Assembly (NCBI RefSeq): GCF_018847375.1
Contig: NZ_CP072036.1
Location: forward strand, 1,178,001 to 1,242,000
Direction: 5' to 3'
DNA from: Akkermansia massiliensis
GTDB lineage: Bacteria > Verrucomicrobiota > Verrucomicrobiia > Verrucomicrobiales > Akkermansiaceae
Length of the DNA: 64,000 nucleotides
The translations under genes and the position numbers were made by a program. A model generated the notes under the pieces. That model searched no databases, had not been told where the DNA came from, and was given only the letters and a program-made list of their open reading frames with translations. Position 1 is the first letter of the stretch; each line of letters opens with the position of its first letter. Below, piece after piece: positions 55,082-63,366 of the stretch.

Positions 55082-56083
55082 TTAATAAGGTCTCCACACC
55101 GTGGCGTTCCAGTCCTCCCGGAAGGGGTCCGGCTCCGGTTCCCTCTGCGCAGTAGCCACGGCCAGCTGGACTTCATCGGCATACTGCTTTTTCAGGTCCG
55201 CCACTTCTTCCGGCGTCAGCCAGCCGGCTTCCAGCAGTTGCCGTTCCGCGACGGTGACGGGGTCTTTTTTGTCGTACTCATCCTTCAATTCCCTGGGGAT
55301 GTAGGAGGCGTCGTCATGTTCCCCGTGGCCGCACATGCGCAGGGTCTTGGCCAGCACCCACTGGGGGCCCCTGCCTTCCCTCGCGTTGTTGACGGCGGTG
55401 CGGAAGGCTTCCAGCGTAGCCATGAAGTCCGTGCCGTCCGTTTCATGCACGGTGAAGCCGTAGCCGCGGCCCCTGTCCGCCAGGGAGGCTTCCCCGAATT
55501 CACGGACATTGGGAGTGGAATAGGCGAATTGATTGTTGGTCACCACGAGCACCAGCGGCAGTTGTTCCACGTTCGCCATGTTGGCGGCTTCGTGAAAGGC
55601 GCCTGTGGACGTGGTGCCGTCTCCGCAGAAGGCCACGCCTACGGGGCCGGGAAGCTTGCCGTCCAGCCGCTTGGCAAAAAGGCAGCCGATGACGAAGGCC
55701 ACCGTGCTGCCCAGATGGCTGATGGGCGCCATGTAGCCTTCCGCCGGCAGTCCGCGGTGGACGTTCCCGTCCCGTCCCTTCATATAGCCCAGGGCAGAGC
55801 CCAGGTAGGAGCGGGCCGCTTCAATGATCGGTTCCCCCCAGGTGATGCGCGCCGCCTGTTCCCGGATGAACGGGGCGATCACGTCATACCCGGCGGTCAG
55901 GAAAACGCCGCCGCAGGCGGCAATCGCTTCATGCCCGCGGCCCAGGTAAACGCCGCCCGTGATTTTGCCCGCTTTATACAGGCTGGAAATTTTGGTGTCA
56001 AAGGCCCGCGCCAGCAACATGGCCTTGTAAGCCTTGACGGCGCTTTCCTTCAAGTCCGGTTGTGTAGTGTCGCAATGTGCCAC
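55082..56083 (-). CDS. pdhA: Pyruvate dehydrogenase E1 alpha subunit
   Basis: 333 residues, starting with GTG at 56083. The thiamine-diphosphate motif runs from VAFCGDGTTSTGAFHEAANMAN to VVTNNQFAYSTP. LGRGHEAIAACGG and LAKTLRMCGHGEHDDASYIP are also typical of E1 alpha, the latter being the phosphorylation-loop region. First gene of the operon pdhA-pdhB-pdhC-lpxI. A dihydrolipoamide dehydrogenase gene is not in the window. A -10-like box lies only 6 bases before the start codon. Confidence 0.93.
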   Translation of the reverse strand: MAHCDTTQPDLKESAVKAYKAMLLARAFDTKISSLYKAGKITGGVYLGRGHEAIAACGGVFLTAGYDVIAPFIREQAARITWGEPIIEAARSYLGSALGYMKGRDGNVHRGLPAEGYMAPISHLGSTVAFVIGCLFAKRLDGKLPGPVGVAFCGDGTTSTGAFHEAANMANVEQLPLVLVVTNNQFAYSTPNVREFGEASLADRGRGYGFTVHETDGTDFMATLEAFRTAVNNAREGRGPQWVLAKTLRMCGHGEHDDASYIPRELKDEYDKKDPVTVAERQLLEAGWLTPEEVADLKKQYADEVQLAVATAQREPEPDPFREDWNATVWRPY

Positions 56084-56089
56084 CCCATT

Positions 56090-56117
56090 ATTTTATATGC
56101 TGCATGGGGAAATGCAA
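56090..56117 (-). promoter_or_regulatory. Promoter of the pdh operon
   Basis: On the minus strand, TTGCAT (56112-56117) and TAAAAT (56090-56095) are 16 bases apart, and the GTG start follows after 6 bases. Confidence 0.45.
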
Positions 56118-56279
56118 TGCCATTTCATGAAACTTCCGGAGACTTCATGCCTGCGGGCCTGAACGGACGTTCCGGCTGCACCGCAGGGCGGCAGGGGCGC
56201 GGACGGGGAACTCCGGTTCCCGAAAGGCGTTTTTTACATCCTCTTCACCCATTGCCTGTTCCGGAAAAAATCCCCCGGT

Positions 56280-57092
56280 TCACTTCCCTTCCGGCGGAAG
56301 GGAGCATCTCAGTTCGAATTTGGGATGCACCACATCGTAGTCTCCGGAAAACAATTCCGTTTCCATGATGATTTTATCATACTCCTGCGCAAAAAGTTCG
56401 GGAAAGACCAGGGGGGCCTTCCCGATATCGCTTTCCTTCCTGATGGAGCAGAGGAAGGAGGCGGCAGGCAGGCGCACGACTTCCTTTAACTGCCGGGCGT
56501 CCCTTTTGGTCGCTTCCACCTCCACATACAGGAACCTTTCCGTTCCGGAGCTCCGGTGGAAGGAAAGGAGTCCGGCTTCCGCGCCCAGCCTCAGCTCATT
56601 GCGGTTAATGTCATCAAACATGTTGGTGATGAGTACATTGTAATCCGTGCTGTGCTGTTTTCCGGCATAGGGAGCCGTCCAGCAATATTTTTCCGGCAGG
56701 GCGTGGACGGTCTGCCCCTCATGGCGCCGGAGGCCTTCCATCCGGTCCATCTGCTTCTGGAATTTTTCCAGCAGGTGCAGTTTCTCCTGAATGTCCCTGA
56801 TTTTCTGGTGCGCCAGCATGGTGCCGTGGGAAATCAGCTTCTTGTAATGGATTCTCTGCTGGTCCTCGGTCAGAAAGGAGGTGAACTCCTTCAGGGGAAT
56901 GTCCAGGAAGGTGCAGGCGCGGATGGCGTCCACCACGGGAATCTGGGAGAGGGTGTAATAACGGTAGCCTGTATCCGGGTCCGTATGGGCCGGGCGCAGA
57001 ATCCCCAGCTGCTCGTAATACCGGAGTGATTTAATATGTACGCCGGTCTGTTTGGACAGATTGCCTATGGTTAGTAAATTCTGCTTGTCCAT
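56280..57092 (-). CDS. MerR-family regulator with C-terminal effector domain
   Basis: 270 residues from 57092. The winged-helix DNA-binding domain is at 1-75 (LLTIGNLSKQTGVHIKSLRYYEQLGIL, then PDTGYRYYTLSQI). A long dimerisation helix (KLISHGTMLAHQKIRDIQEKL) follows, then an effector domain of about 140 residues, like BmrR-type multidrug sensors (EVEATKRDARQLKE). It is divergent from an RND adaptor and pump, and a MerR-type promoter is in the shared gap, so it probably activates that pump on binding a drug or bile-like ligand. Ligand unknown. Confidence 0.88.
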   Translation of the reverse strand: MDKQNLLTIGNLSKQTGVHIKSLRYYEQLGILRPAHTDPDTGYRYYTLSQIPVVDAIRACTFLDIPLKEFTSFLTEDQQRIHYKKLISHGTMLAHQKIRDIQEKLHLLEKFQKQMDRMEGLRRHEGQTVHALPEKYCWTAPYAGKQHSTDYNVLITNMFDDINRNELRLGAEAGLLSFHRSSGTERFLYVEVEATKRDARQLKEVVRLPAASFLCSIRKESDIGKAPLVFPELFAQEYDKIIMETELFSGDYDVVHPKFELRCSLPPEGK

Positions 57093-57276
57093 CCTGTATT
57101 GCGGTTGGCGTGGAAACTGATTTTTTCCCGCCGGAGGCGCGCCCGGCGGAAACGGCTGCTGCATGCAAGAGAAATCTTCCTGAAGACGAAATCGTCGCGT
57201 CATTCATTTGATTCTTGTTGCCAGCAGCTTACAACAAATGATAAAAAGCCGCTCCACTTAATCTTTTCATTGCCTC

Positions 57277-57307
57277 TTGACTCTCCCATTATGGGATACT
57301 TTACATC
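57277..57307 (+). promoter_or_regulatory. MerR-type promoter of the RND pump with palindromic operator
   Basis: TTGACT (57277-57282) and TACATC (57302-57307) are 19 bases apart, longer than the usual 17. Between them lies the palindrome TCCCATTATGGGA (57284-57296). This over-long spacer with a central dyad is the hallmark of MerR-activated promoters. Confidence 0.7.
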
Positions 57308-57321
57308 TTATGGCAATTGAA

Positions 57322-57362
57322 AAATCCCCGGTCTTGTCGGAAGCGTGGTTCCGGGGTTTCTT
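57322..57362 (+). terminator. Terminator-like hairpin in the pump operon's leader
   Basis: aaatccccgg (57322-57331) pairs with ccggggttt (57351-57359), followed by cttg. It begins within about 10 bases of the expected transcript start and ends 26 bases before the adaptor ATG. It may stabilise or attenuate the mRNA. Confidence 0.5.
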
Positions 57363-57387
57363 GAGGTCTTATAAAGCATGATTACTG

Positions 57388-58545
57388 ATGAAAACAACTA
57401 GTCTCCTTCTTCTCTGCACCACCCTTTTGGCAGCTCTCTCCTCCTGCCGGCAGGGGGATGAAAATCCGGCCGCCGGTTCTCCCGGAGAAATCGTGCCGGA
57501 AGTGGCCGTTCTCACGGTGCACGGCACCCAGGTTCCCGTAACCGCCAACCTTCCCGGCCGCATGGAGGCGTACCTCCAGGCGGAAGTGCGCGCCCGCGTG
57601 ACGGGAATCATTCAGGAACGCTGCTACCAGGAAGGGCAGACGGTCCGCCCGGGCGACCTTCTCTTCAAGATAGATCCGGCTCCGCTCCAGGCCGTGCTGG
57701 ACGAATGCAAGGCCACGGTAGCGCGCGCCAAGGCCGTGCTGGCGGATGCGGAGGACAAGGCCGCCCGCTATTCCTCCCTGGTGGCCAAGGGCGCCGTCAG
57801 CGTGCGGGAGCACAAGCAGGCCATGGCGGAGGAAGACCGGGCCAGGGCGGAATATGCCGCCGCCGCCGCGTCTCTGGAGCAGGCCCGCCTGAATCTGGAA
57901 TACACCAGGGTGGAAGCGCCCATCTCCGGCCGCGTGCGCCGCGCGCTGGTGACGGAAGGGGCATTTGCCAACCAGAACGAATTCACGCACCTGACCACCA
58001 TTGAGCAGATAGACCCCATCTATGTCCGCTTCTGCCAGCCGGCCTCCCAGTACAGCAGCCTGCGCCGCGCCGTGGTGTCCGGCCTGTGGAAGGGAGTGCC
58101 GCTGGGTGAAATCAAGGTGCGCCTGCTGCTCTCCAATGGGGAGGAATACCCCCATTCCGGCAAGATCATCTTTTCCGACATGGCGGTGGACCCGAATACG
58201 GACACCATTGAAATGCGGGCCCAGTTCCCCAATCCGGACTATGAGCTTCTGCCCGGCGCCTATGTGCGCGTGGTATTTGAGAAGGCGGTGCGGGACAACG
58301 TGTTCGCCATTCCCCGGGACGCCGTCATCCGCACCGCGCAGGGGGCTTCCGTCTTTGTCGTGGGCCCGGAAGGCGTGCTGGAAATGCGCCCCGTGAAGGC
58401 GGATACGCTGAACGGCCGGGAATGGCTGGTTTCGGAAGGCCTCAAGGACGGGGACAAGGTGGCCGTCAGCCACATCATGTCCCTCCGGCCCGGCATGAAG
58501 GTCCGCAGCGCCGCGCCCCAGCCGCAATCCAACGCCCAGCAATAA
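57388..58545 (+). CDS. RND efflux periplasmic adaptor lipoprotein
   Basis: 385 residues. The signal sequence ends in a lipobox (ALSSC), anchoring the protein to the inner membrane. The membrane-fusion fold follows: a biotinyl-lipoyl-like half motif (AEVRARVTGIIQERCYQEGQ), a long helical hairpin (about 110-160, ADAEDKAARYSSLVAKGAV), the other half (LEYTRVEAPISGRVRRAL) and beta-barrel and membrane-proximal domains (VYVRVVFEK, PRDAVIRTAQGASVFV). MexA/AcrA type. The pump gene begins 6 bases later. Confidence 0.93.
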   Translation: MKTTSLLLLCTTLLAALSSCRQGDENPAAGSPGEIVPEVAVLTVHGTQVPVTANLPGRMEAYLQAEVRARVTGIIQERCYQEGQTVRPGDLLFKIDPAPLQAVLDECKATVARAKAVLADAEDKAARYSSLVAKGAVSVREHKQAMAEEDRARAEYAAAAASLEQARLNLEYTRVEAPISGRVRRALVTEGAFANQNEFTHLTTIEQIDPIYVRFCQPASQYSSLRRAVVSGLWKGVPLGEIKVRLLLSNGEEYPHSGKIIFSDMAVDPNTDTIEMRAQFPNPDYELLPGAYVRVVFEKAVRDNVFAIPRDAVIRTAQGASVFVVGPEGVLEMRPVKADTLNGREWLVSEGLKDGDKVAVSHIMSLRPGMKVRSAAPQPQSNAQQ

Positions 58546-58551
58546 CCCGTT

Positions 58552-61500
58552 ATGCCTGATTTCTTTATACGCCGCCCCATTTTTGCCTGGGTAGTCGCCC
58601 TCCTGATTTCCCTGATCGGGCTGCTGGCCATTCCCAGCCTGCCTATTGCCCAGTACCCGGACATCGCTCCGCCGGTCATTACCCTGCGCACTACGTATCC
58701 GGGGGCCTCCGCCCAGGATACGGAGGAAGCCGTCACCGCCGTGATTGAAAAGGAAATCAACGGAGCTCCCGGCCTGATGTACATGTCCGCCACCAGCAGT
58801 TCCGACGGCGCGGTGGAAATCGCCGCCACGTTCACGCAGGGCACGGACCCGGACATTGCCGCCGTGGAAGTGCAGAACAGGCTGAAAATCGTGGAATCCC
58901 GCCTGCCGGAATCTGTCCGGAAGGAAGGAGTGTTCGTGGAAAAATCCTCCAACAACATTCAGGCGATGATCTCCCTTTCCTCCACGGGGAACCTGAATGA
59001 TACGGAACTGGGGGAATGGGCTTCCGCGCGCATCATCCCTGAATTGAAGCGTGTGAAAGGCGTCGGGCGCGTGGAGCTCTTCGGCGCGGAAACGTCCATG
59101 CGCATCTGGCCCGATCCGGAAAAGCTGGAAGCGCTGGGGCTGACGCCCACGGACATCGTGAATGCCGTGGCCGCCCAGAGCGAGCGCATCATCATCGGTG
59201 ACATCGGGGGGGCGGCCGTTTCCAAATCCGCCCCCATCAACGCCAGCGTGGTGGCGGAGGAAGCCTTCCGCACGCCGGAGGAATTCGCCTCCATTGCGCT
59301 GAGAACGCTTTCAGACGGTTCCTCCGTCAAGCTGGGGGACGTGGCGCGGGTGGAGCTGGGCTCCAACAGCTACGCGTTCTTCTCCCGCTGCAACGGGCAG
59401 ACCGCCACCGGCATGGCTATCAAGATGGCTCCCGGCTCCAACGCCGTGGAAACCATGGGCCTGCTCAAGGCCAAGATGGATGAGCTGGCCAGGGACTTCC
59501 CGCCCGGCGTCACCTACCAGATTCCGTATGAAACCACCCATTTCGTGGAAATCTCCATCCAGAAAGTCATTTCAACCCTGCTGGAAGCCATTCTGCTGGT
59601 ATTCCTGGTCATGTTCCTGTTCCTGCAGAACTTCCGGGCCACCCTGATTCCCACGCTCGTCGTCCCCGTGGCCCTGCTGGGCACCTTTGCGGTGATGTGG
59701 CTCTCCGGGTTCTCCATCAACATGCTCACCATGTTCGCCATGGTGCTCAGCATCGGCATTCTGGTGGACGACGCCATTGTGGTGGTGGAAAATGTGGAAC
59801 GCATCATGATGGAGGAGGGGCTGGACGCCCGGCGCGCTACGGTAAAAGCCATGAAGCAGATCGGAGGCGCCATCGTGGGCATCACCGCCGTGCTCGTGGC
59901 CGTGTTCGTGCCCATGGCCTTTTTCAGCGGAGCGGTGGGGAACATCTACCGGCAATTTGCCGTGACCCTCATTGTATCCATCTCCTTCTCCGCGTTTCTG
60001 GCCCTTTCCCTGACTCCGGCTCTGTGCGCCGCCATGCTTAAAGCCTCCTCCGTGGAGCATCAGGAAAAGAAAGGATTCTTCGGATGGTTCAACAGGACCA
60101 TCCACCGGTCCACGGACCGGTACGGCAATGCCGTATCCGGAATCATCCGCCGCCCCGTACGCTCCCTGTTCCTGTATGTGCTTATCATTGCGGGGGCCGG
60201 CTACCTGTACCTCACGCTTCCCACCTCCTTCCTTCCGGAAGAAGACCAGGGCAACTTCATGGCGATGGTTGCCCTGCCTGCCGGGACCTTGCAGGAGGAA
60301 ACCAGCACCCGGCTGCGGGAGGTGGAGGATTACCTGATGCAGCATGAACCGGTGGAATACGCCTACTCCGTGGGCGGCTTCAGCTTCATGGGCACCGGCA
60401 CCAACATGGCGATGCTGTTTGTCGGCCTGAAAAACTGGGACGAGCGTTCCGGAGAGGACAACTCCGCCCAGGCGATCATTGACCGGGTCAACGCCCGTTT
60501 TGGCGGGGACCGCCAGATGATGGTCATGGCCCTGAACATGCCGTCCCTGCCGGAACTGGGCAGCACGTCCGGCTTCGACTTCCGCCTCCAGGACAAGGGC
60601 GGCCTGGGGTATGCCCGCATGGTGGAAGCCCGGGACGAACTCCTGGCCCGCGCCAATGCGGACCCCAACCTGACGGGCGTCTACTTCTCCGGACAGGCGG
60701 ACACGCCGCGGCTGCACGTCTCCATTGACCGGGAAAAAGCCTTCTCCATGGGAGTGCCCATTACGGAAATCAGCAATTCGCTGGCGGTCATGTTCGGGTC
60801 CAGCTATGTGGGGGACTTCATGCATGACAGCCAGGTGCGCCGCATCATTGTGCAGGCGGACGGAAAAAGCCGCCTGAACGGCAATGACATTGAAGACCTG
60901 CATGTCCGCAATGACCAGGGGAAGCTTCTGCCTCTCTCCTCCTTCGTCCGGCTGGACTGGACGGCCGGCCCCCCGCAGCTCACGCGCTACAACAACTACC
61001 CCTCCTTCACCATCAACGGCTCCTCCGCGCCCGGCAAGAGCAGCGGGGACGCCATGAACGCCCTGGAGCAGATTACCGCCACCCTGCCGCAGGGCGTGGG
61101 ATTTGAATGGACGGGACAGTCCTATGAAGAAAAGCTTGCCGGGTCCCAGGCCACGCTGCTCTTCGGCCTGTCCATCCTGATCGTCTTCCTGGTGCTGGCG
61201 GCCCTGTATGAAAGCTGGTCCATTCCGCTGGCGGTCATCCTGGTGGTGCCCCTGGGCCTGCTCGGAGCCCTGCTGGCCGTCTTCCTGCGCGACATGCCCA
61301 ACGACATCTACTTCAAGGTGGGCCTGATTACGACCATCGGTCTTTCCGCCAAGAATGCCATCCTGATTGTGGAAGTGGCCAAGGAATTCTACCGGGAAGG
61401 CATGGATGTGATGGAAGCTGCCGTTGCCGCCGCCAAACTGCGCCTGAGGCCCATCCTGATGACCTCCCTGGCGTTCGGCGCCGGGGTGGTTCCGCTGGCC

Positions 61501-61656
61501 TTCGCCCACGGGGCGGCGGCGGGCGCGCAGCGCGCCGTAGGCACGGGGGTGCTGGGCGGCATCATTACGGCCACCCTGCTGGCGATCTTCCTGGTTCCCC
61601 TCTTCTTCCGCCTGACAGCCGGAAAGAGGAAACAGGAACACCCGGAAGAAGCATAG
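58552..61656 (+). CDS. RND multidrug efflux permease, HAE1 type
   Basis: 1034 residues, AcrB/MexB length. Twelve membrane helices and two large periplasmic loops are evident. The N-terminus (MPDFFIRRPIFAWVVALLI) and the proton-relay aspartates D406-D407 in GILVDDAIVVVENVER are diagnostic of proton-driven hydrophobe/amphiphile efflux pumps. Further motifs are PTSFLPEEDQGNFM and GLSAKNAILIVEVAKEF. The gene follows the adaptor by 6 bases. No outer-membrane channel gene lies downstream, so a TolC-type partner must be encoded elsewhere. Substrate range unknown. Confidence 0.95.
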   Translation: MPDFFIRRPIFAWVVALLISLIGLLAIPSLPIAQYPDIAPPVITLRTTYPGASAQDTEEAVTAVIEKEINGAPGLMYMSATSSSDGAVEIAATFTQGTDPDIAAVEVQNRLKIVESRLPESVRKEGVFVEKSSNNIQAMISLSSTGNLNDTELGEWASARIIPELKRVKGVGRVELFGAETSMRIWPDPEKLEALGLTPTDIVNAVAAQSERIIIGDIGGAAVSKSAPINASVVAEEAFRTPEEFASIALRTLSDGSSVKLGDVARVELGSNSYAFFSRCNGQTATGMAIKMAPGSNAVETMGLLKAKMDELARDFPPGVTYQIPYETTHFVEISIQKVISTLLEAILLVFLVMFLFLQNFRATLIPTLVVPVALLGTFAVMWLSGFSINMLTMFAMVLSIGILVDDAIVVVENVERIMMEEGLDARRATVKAMKQIGGAIVGITAVLVAVFVPMAFFSGAVGNIYRQFAVTLIVSISFSAFLALSLTPALCAAMLKASSVEHQEKKGFFGWFNRTIHRSTDRYGNAVSGIIRRPVRSLFLYVLIIAGAGYLYLTLPTSFLPEEDQGNFMAMVALPAGTLQEETSTRLREVEDYLMQHEPVEYAYSVGGFSFMGTGTNMAMLFVGLKNWDERSGEDNSAQAIIDRVNARFGGDRQMMVMALNMPSLPELGSTSGFDFRLQDKGGLGYARMVEARDELLARANADPNLTGVYFSGQADTPRLHVSIDREKAFSMGVPITEISNSLAVMFGSSYVGDFMHDSQVRRIIVQADGKSRLNGNDIEDLHVRNDQGKLLPLSSFVRLDWTAGPPQLTRYNNYPSFTINGSSAPGKSSGDAMNALEQITATLPQGVGFEWTGQSYEEKLAGSQATLLFGLSILIVFLVLAALYESWSIPLAVILVVPLGLLGALLAVFLRDMPNDIYFKVGLITTIGLSAKNAILIVEVAKEFYREGMDVMEAAVAAAKLRLRPILMTSLAFGAGVVPLAFAHGAAAGAQRAVGTGVLGGIITATLLAIFLVPLFFRLTAGKRKQEHPEEA

Positions 61657-61762
61657 GGCACGAGGCTGGAACGGAAACGCCTGGAATACCCCTGCCGCGG
61701 AAGGCGCGGGAAGACGGACCCCTGCATGGGACCGCTGCCCGCGCCTGATGCGTTAAAAAAGA

Positions 61763-61790
61763 GGAGCACGTTTCCGTGCTCCCCGTCTTT
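61763..61790 (+). terminator. Terminator after the RND pump operon
   Basis: GGAGCACG (61763-61770) pairs with CGTGCTCC (61775-61782) around a four-base loop. Only a weak T-tract follows. Confidence 0.55.
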
Positions 61791-61893
61791 CGGGAAAAAG
61801 GCTGAAAGAGGTTTTCCTGCGGAGGGAGGGCCTGAAAAGCCTCGTTCTCCGCATGGGCTGGAACCCCGTATGCCGCTGCGCCCGTGCCCCGGG

Positions 61894-62652
61894 TTATTCC
61901 CTGCCGCGCGCGTTCAGGAAGATGAACACGTAATACAGCAGCATGGCCAGGGAGGAAAGCGCGCCCACCACATAGGTCATGGCCGCCCAGAACAGGGCGC
62001 TCTTGGCCTTTCCGTGGTCGAAGTAATTCATCAGGTGGGAACGGTCCAGCCATTTCAGAGCTCTGGCGGAAGCGTCAAACTCCACCGGAAGCGTGATGAA
62101 GGCGAAGATGGTGGTCATGGCAAACAGGCCGATGCCCAGCCCCAGCACCCACGGGGAACCGCCCATGGCCAGCAGGATAATGCCGATGATCAGCACGATG
62201 CTCACCAGATTGGAGGAGAACTGGACGATGGGAACCAGCGCGGACCGCAGGCCCAGCCAGTGATAGGCCTGGGCGTGCTGTACGGCATGCCCCACTTCAT
62301 GGGCCGCCACCGCCGCGGCGGCAATGCTGTTGGAATTGTAAACGGACTCGCTCAGGTTGACGGTCTTGTCCGCCGGATTGTAATGGTCCGTCAGGTGGCC
62401 GGGGGTGGAAATCACCTTCACGTCCGTGATGTGGTTGTCCTTCAGCATCTGTTCCGCCACTTCCCGCCCGGTCACCGGAATGGGAATCTGGGAATATTCG
62501 CTGAAACGGCTCTTCATGCGCGCGCTGACCAGCCAGCTCAGAAGCATGGAGCCCAGCAGAATCATCCAGTAAATGGTATAGGAATGCTGCGGGGCGGTTT
62601 CCGCCGCCTGGGCCGTGTAGGAAAGGAAGTCGGTATTGAATAATTCAATCAT
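61894..62652 (-). CDS. YugP-type membrane zinc metallopeptidase
   Basis: 252 residues. An N-terminal helix (TIYWMILLGSMLLSWLVSA) precedes the zinc motif HEVGH in AAAAVAAHEVGHAVQHAQAYHW. Three more hydrophobic helices follow (LVSIVLIIGIILLAMGG, VLGLGIGLFAMTTIFAF, VVGALSSLAMLLYYVFIF), with the family's PVEFDASARALKWL before the last. Members of this family (PF04298) are putative membrane-bound peptidases of unknown substrate. Standalone gene. Complete. Confidence 0.9.
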   Translation of the reverse strand: MIELFNTDFLSYTAQAAETAPQHSYTIYWMILLGSMLLSWLVSARMKSRFSEYSQIPIPVTGREVAEQMLKDNHITDVKVISTPGHLTDHYNPADKTVNLSESVYNSNSIAAAAVAAHEVGHAVQHAQAYHWLGLRSALVPIVQFSSNLVSIVLIIGIILLAMGGSPWVLGLGIGLFAMTTIFAFITLPVEFDASARALKWLDRSHLMNYFDHGKAKSALFWAAMTYVVGALSSLAMLLYYVFIFLNARGRE

Positions 62653-62767
62653 TGCAAGTTTGACCTTATATCATAAGGCTTTGTTGAATCCAGAGGGCGC
62701 CGTGTCAGCCGCCGGGGGAGGTTCCCCCGGCTTCTGTCATACGGAAACATGCGGAAGAACGGTGCAT

Positions 62768-63226
62768 TCAATCGTCCGCCTTCTGGGAAAGAAGTTTGCC
62801 GTCCGGGGCATAGTAAAGCTCCAGTTTGCGGACGGCGGTGGTTTCTGACCGGCAGTCCACCCGGTACTTCAGGGCTCCCCTGGCGGTGATCTGCTTGGCG
62901 CGGCGGGGAGCGTACCCCGGGAAATCGCGGGCGATGGCCGCCGTAACGGGGGCGGGCAGATCCTGAAGGCGCATGTCCGCCTTAATCAGGCAGACGGTGC
63001 CGTCCGGATAAAGCTTGACGTCGTATTCCAGGCCGTTGAGGTGGAATTCCGCCTCGTAAACGTCTTCGTCGTTGTCGAAATCCCATTCGATGGCGCCGGC
63101 GTTCGGATACTGCTTCTGCACCTGTTCCTTCACGGGGGCGGGAACTCGGGAGGCCGGAATATCCGCCAAAGCCGGAAGGGTGAATGCGGCAGCGAGAGTG
63201 GTCGTAAGTATACGTGAAATATTCAT
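62768..63226 (-). CDS. Exported PepSY-like (DUF2874) protein
   Basis: 152 residues from 63226 (MNISRILTTTLAAAFTLPALADIP, a signal peptide); an ATG at 63253 would add nine residues. Two repeats of a PepSY-like module follow: VPAPVKEQVQKQYPNAGAIEWDFD with YEAEFHLNGLEYDVKLYPDG, then LPAPVTAAIARDFPGYAPRRAKQI with YRVDCRSE. Proteins of this type are common in gut bacteria as small periplasmic proteins of unknown role. It is transcribed away from the methyltransferase gene. Confidence 0.82.
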   Translation of the reverse strand: MNISRILTTTLAAAFTLPALADIPASRVPAPVKEQVQKQYPNAGAIEWDFDNDEDVYEAEFHLNGLEYDVKLYPDGTVCLIKADMRLQDLPAPVTAAIARDFPGYAPRRAKQITARGALKYRVDCRSETTAVRKLELYYAPDGKLLSQKADD

Positions 63227-63366
63227 AAATACGTGATAATTGTATTTATTCAAAAAACAAGAATCTTTTGTGGATGTCTTGTGACAATTCTGCCATCAAT
63301 GGAATGAATCCGGGCATGGCGGGGTTTATTGTCGCCAAAAAGCGGGTGATGGAGTTGAATGACAGC

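Noticed and set aside
59572..61641. 689-codon minus-strand frame opposite the RND pump
   Set aside because: His/Gly/Gln-rich translation typical of antisense reading of a GC-rich gene; the pump is certain.
63304..63366. In-frame upstream extension of the uroporphyrinogen-III methyltransferase
   Set aside because: The 21 extra residues are not like the family's N-terminus, which begins almost directly with the VYLLGAGPGDPG block.
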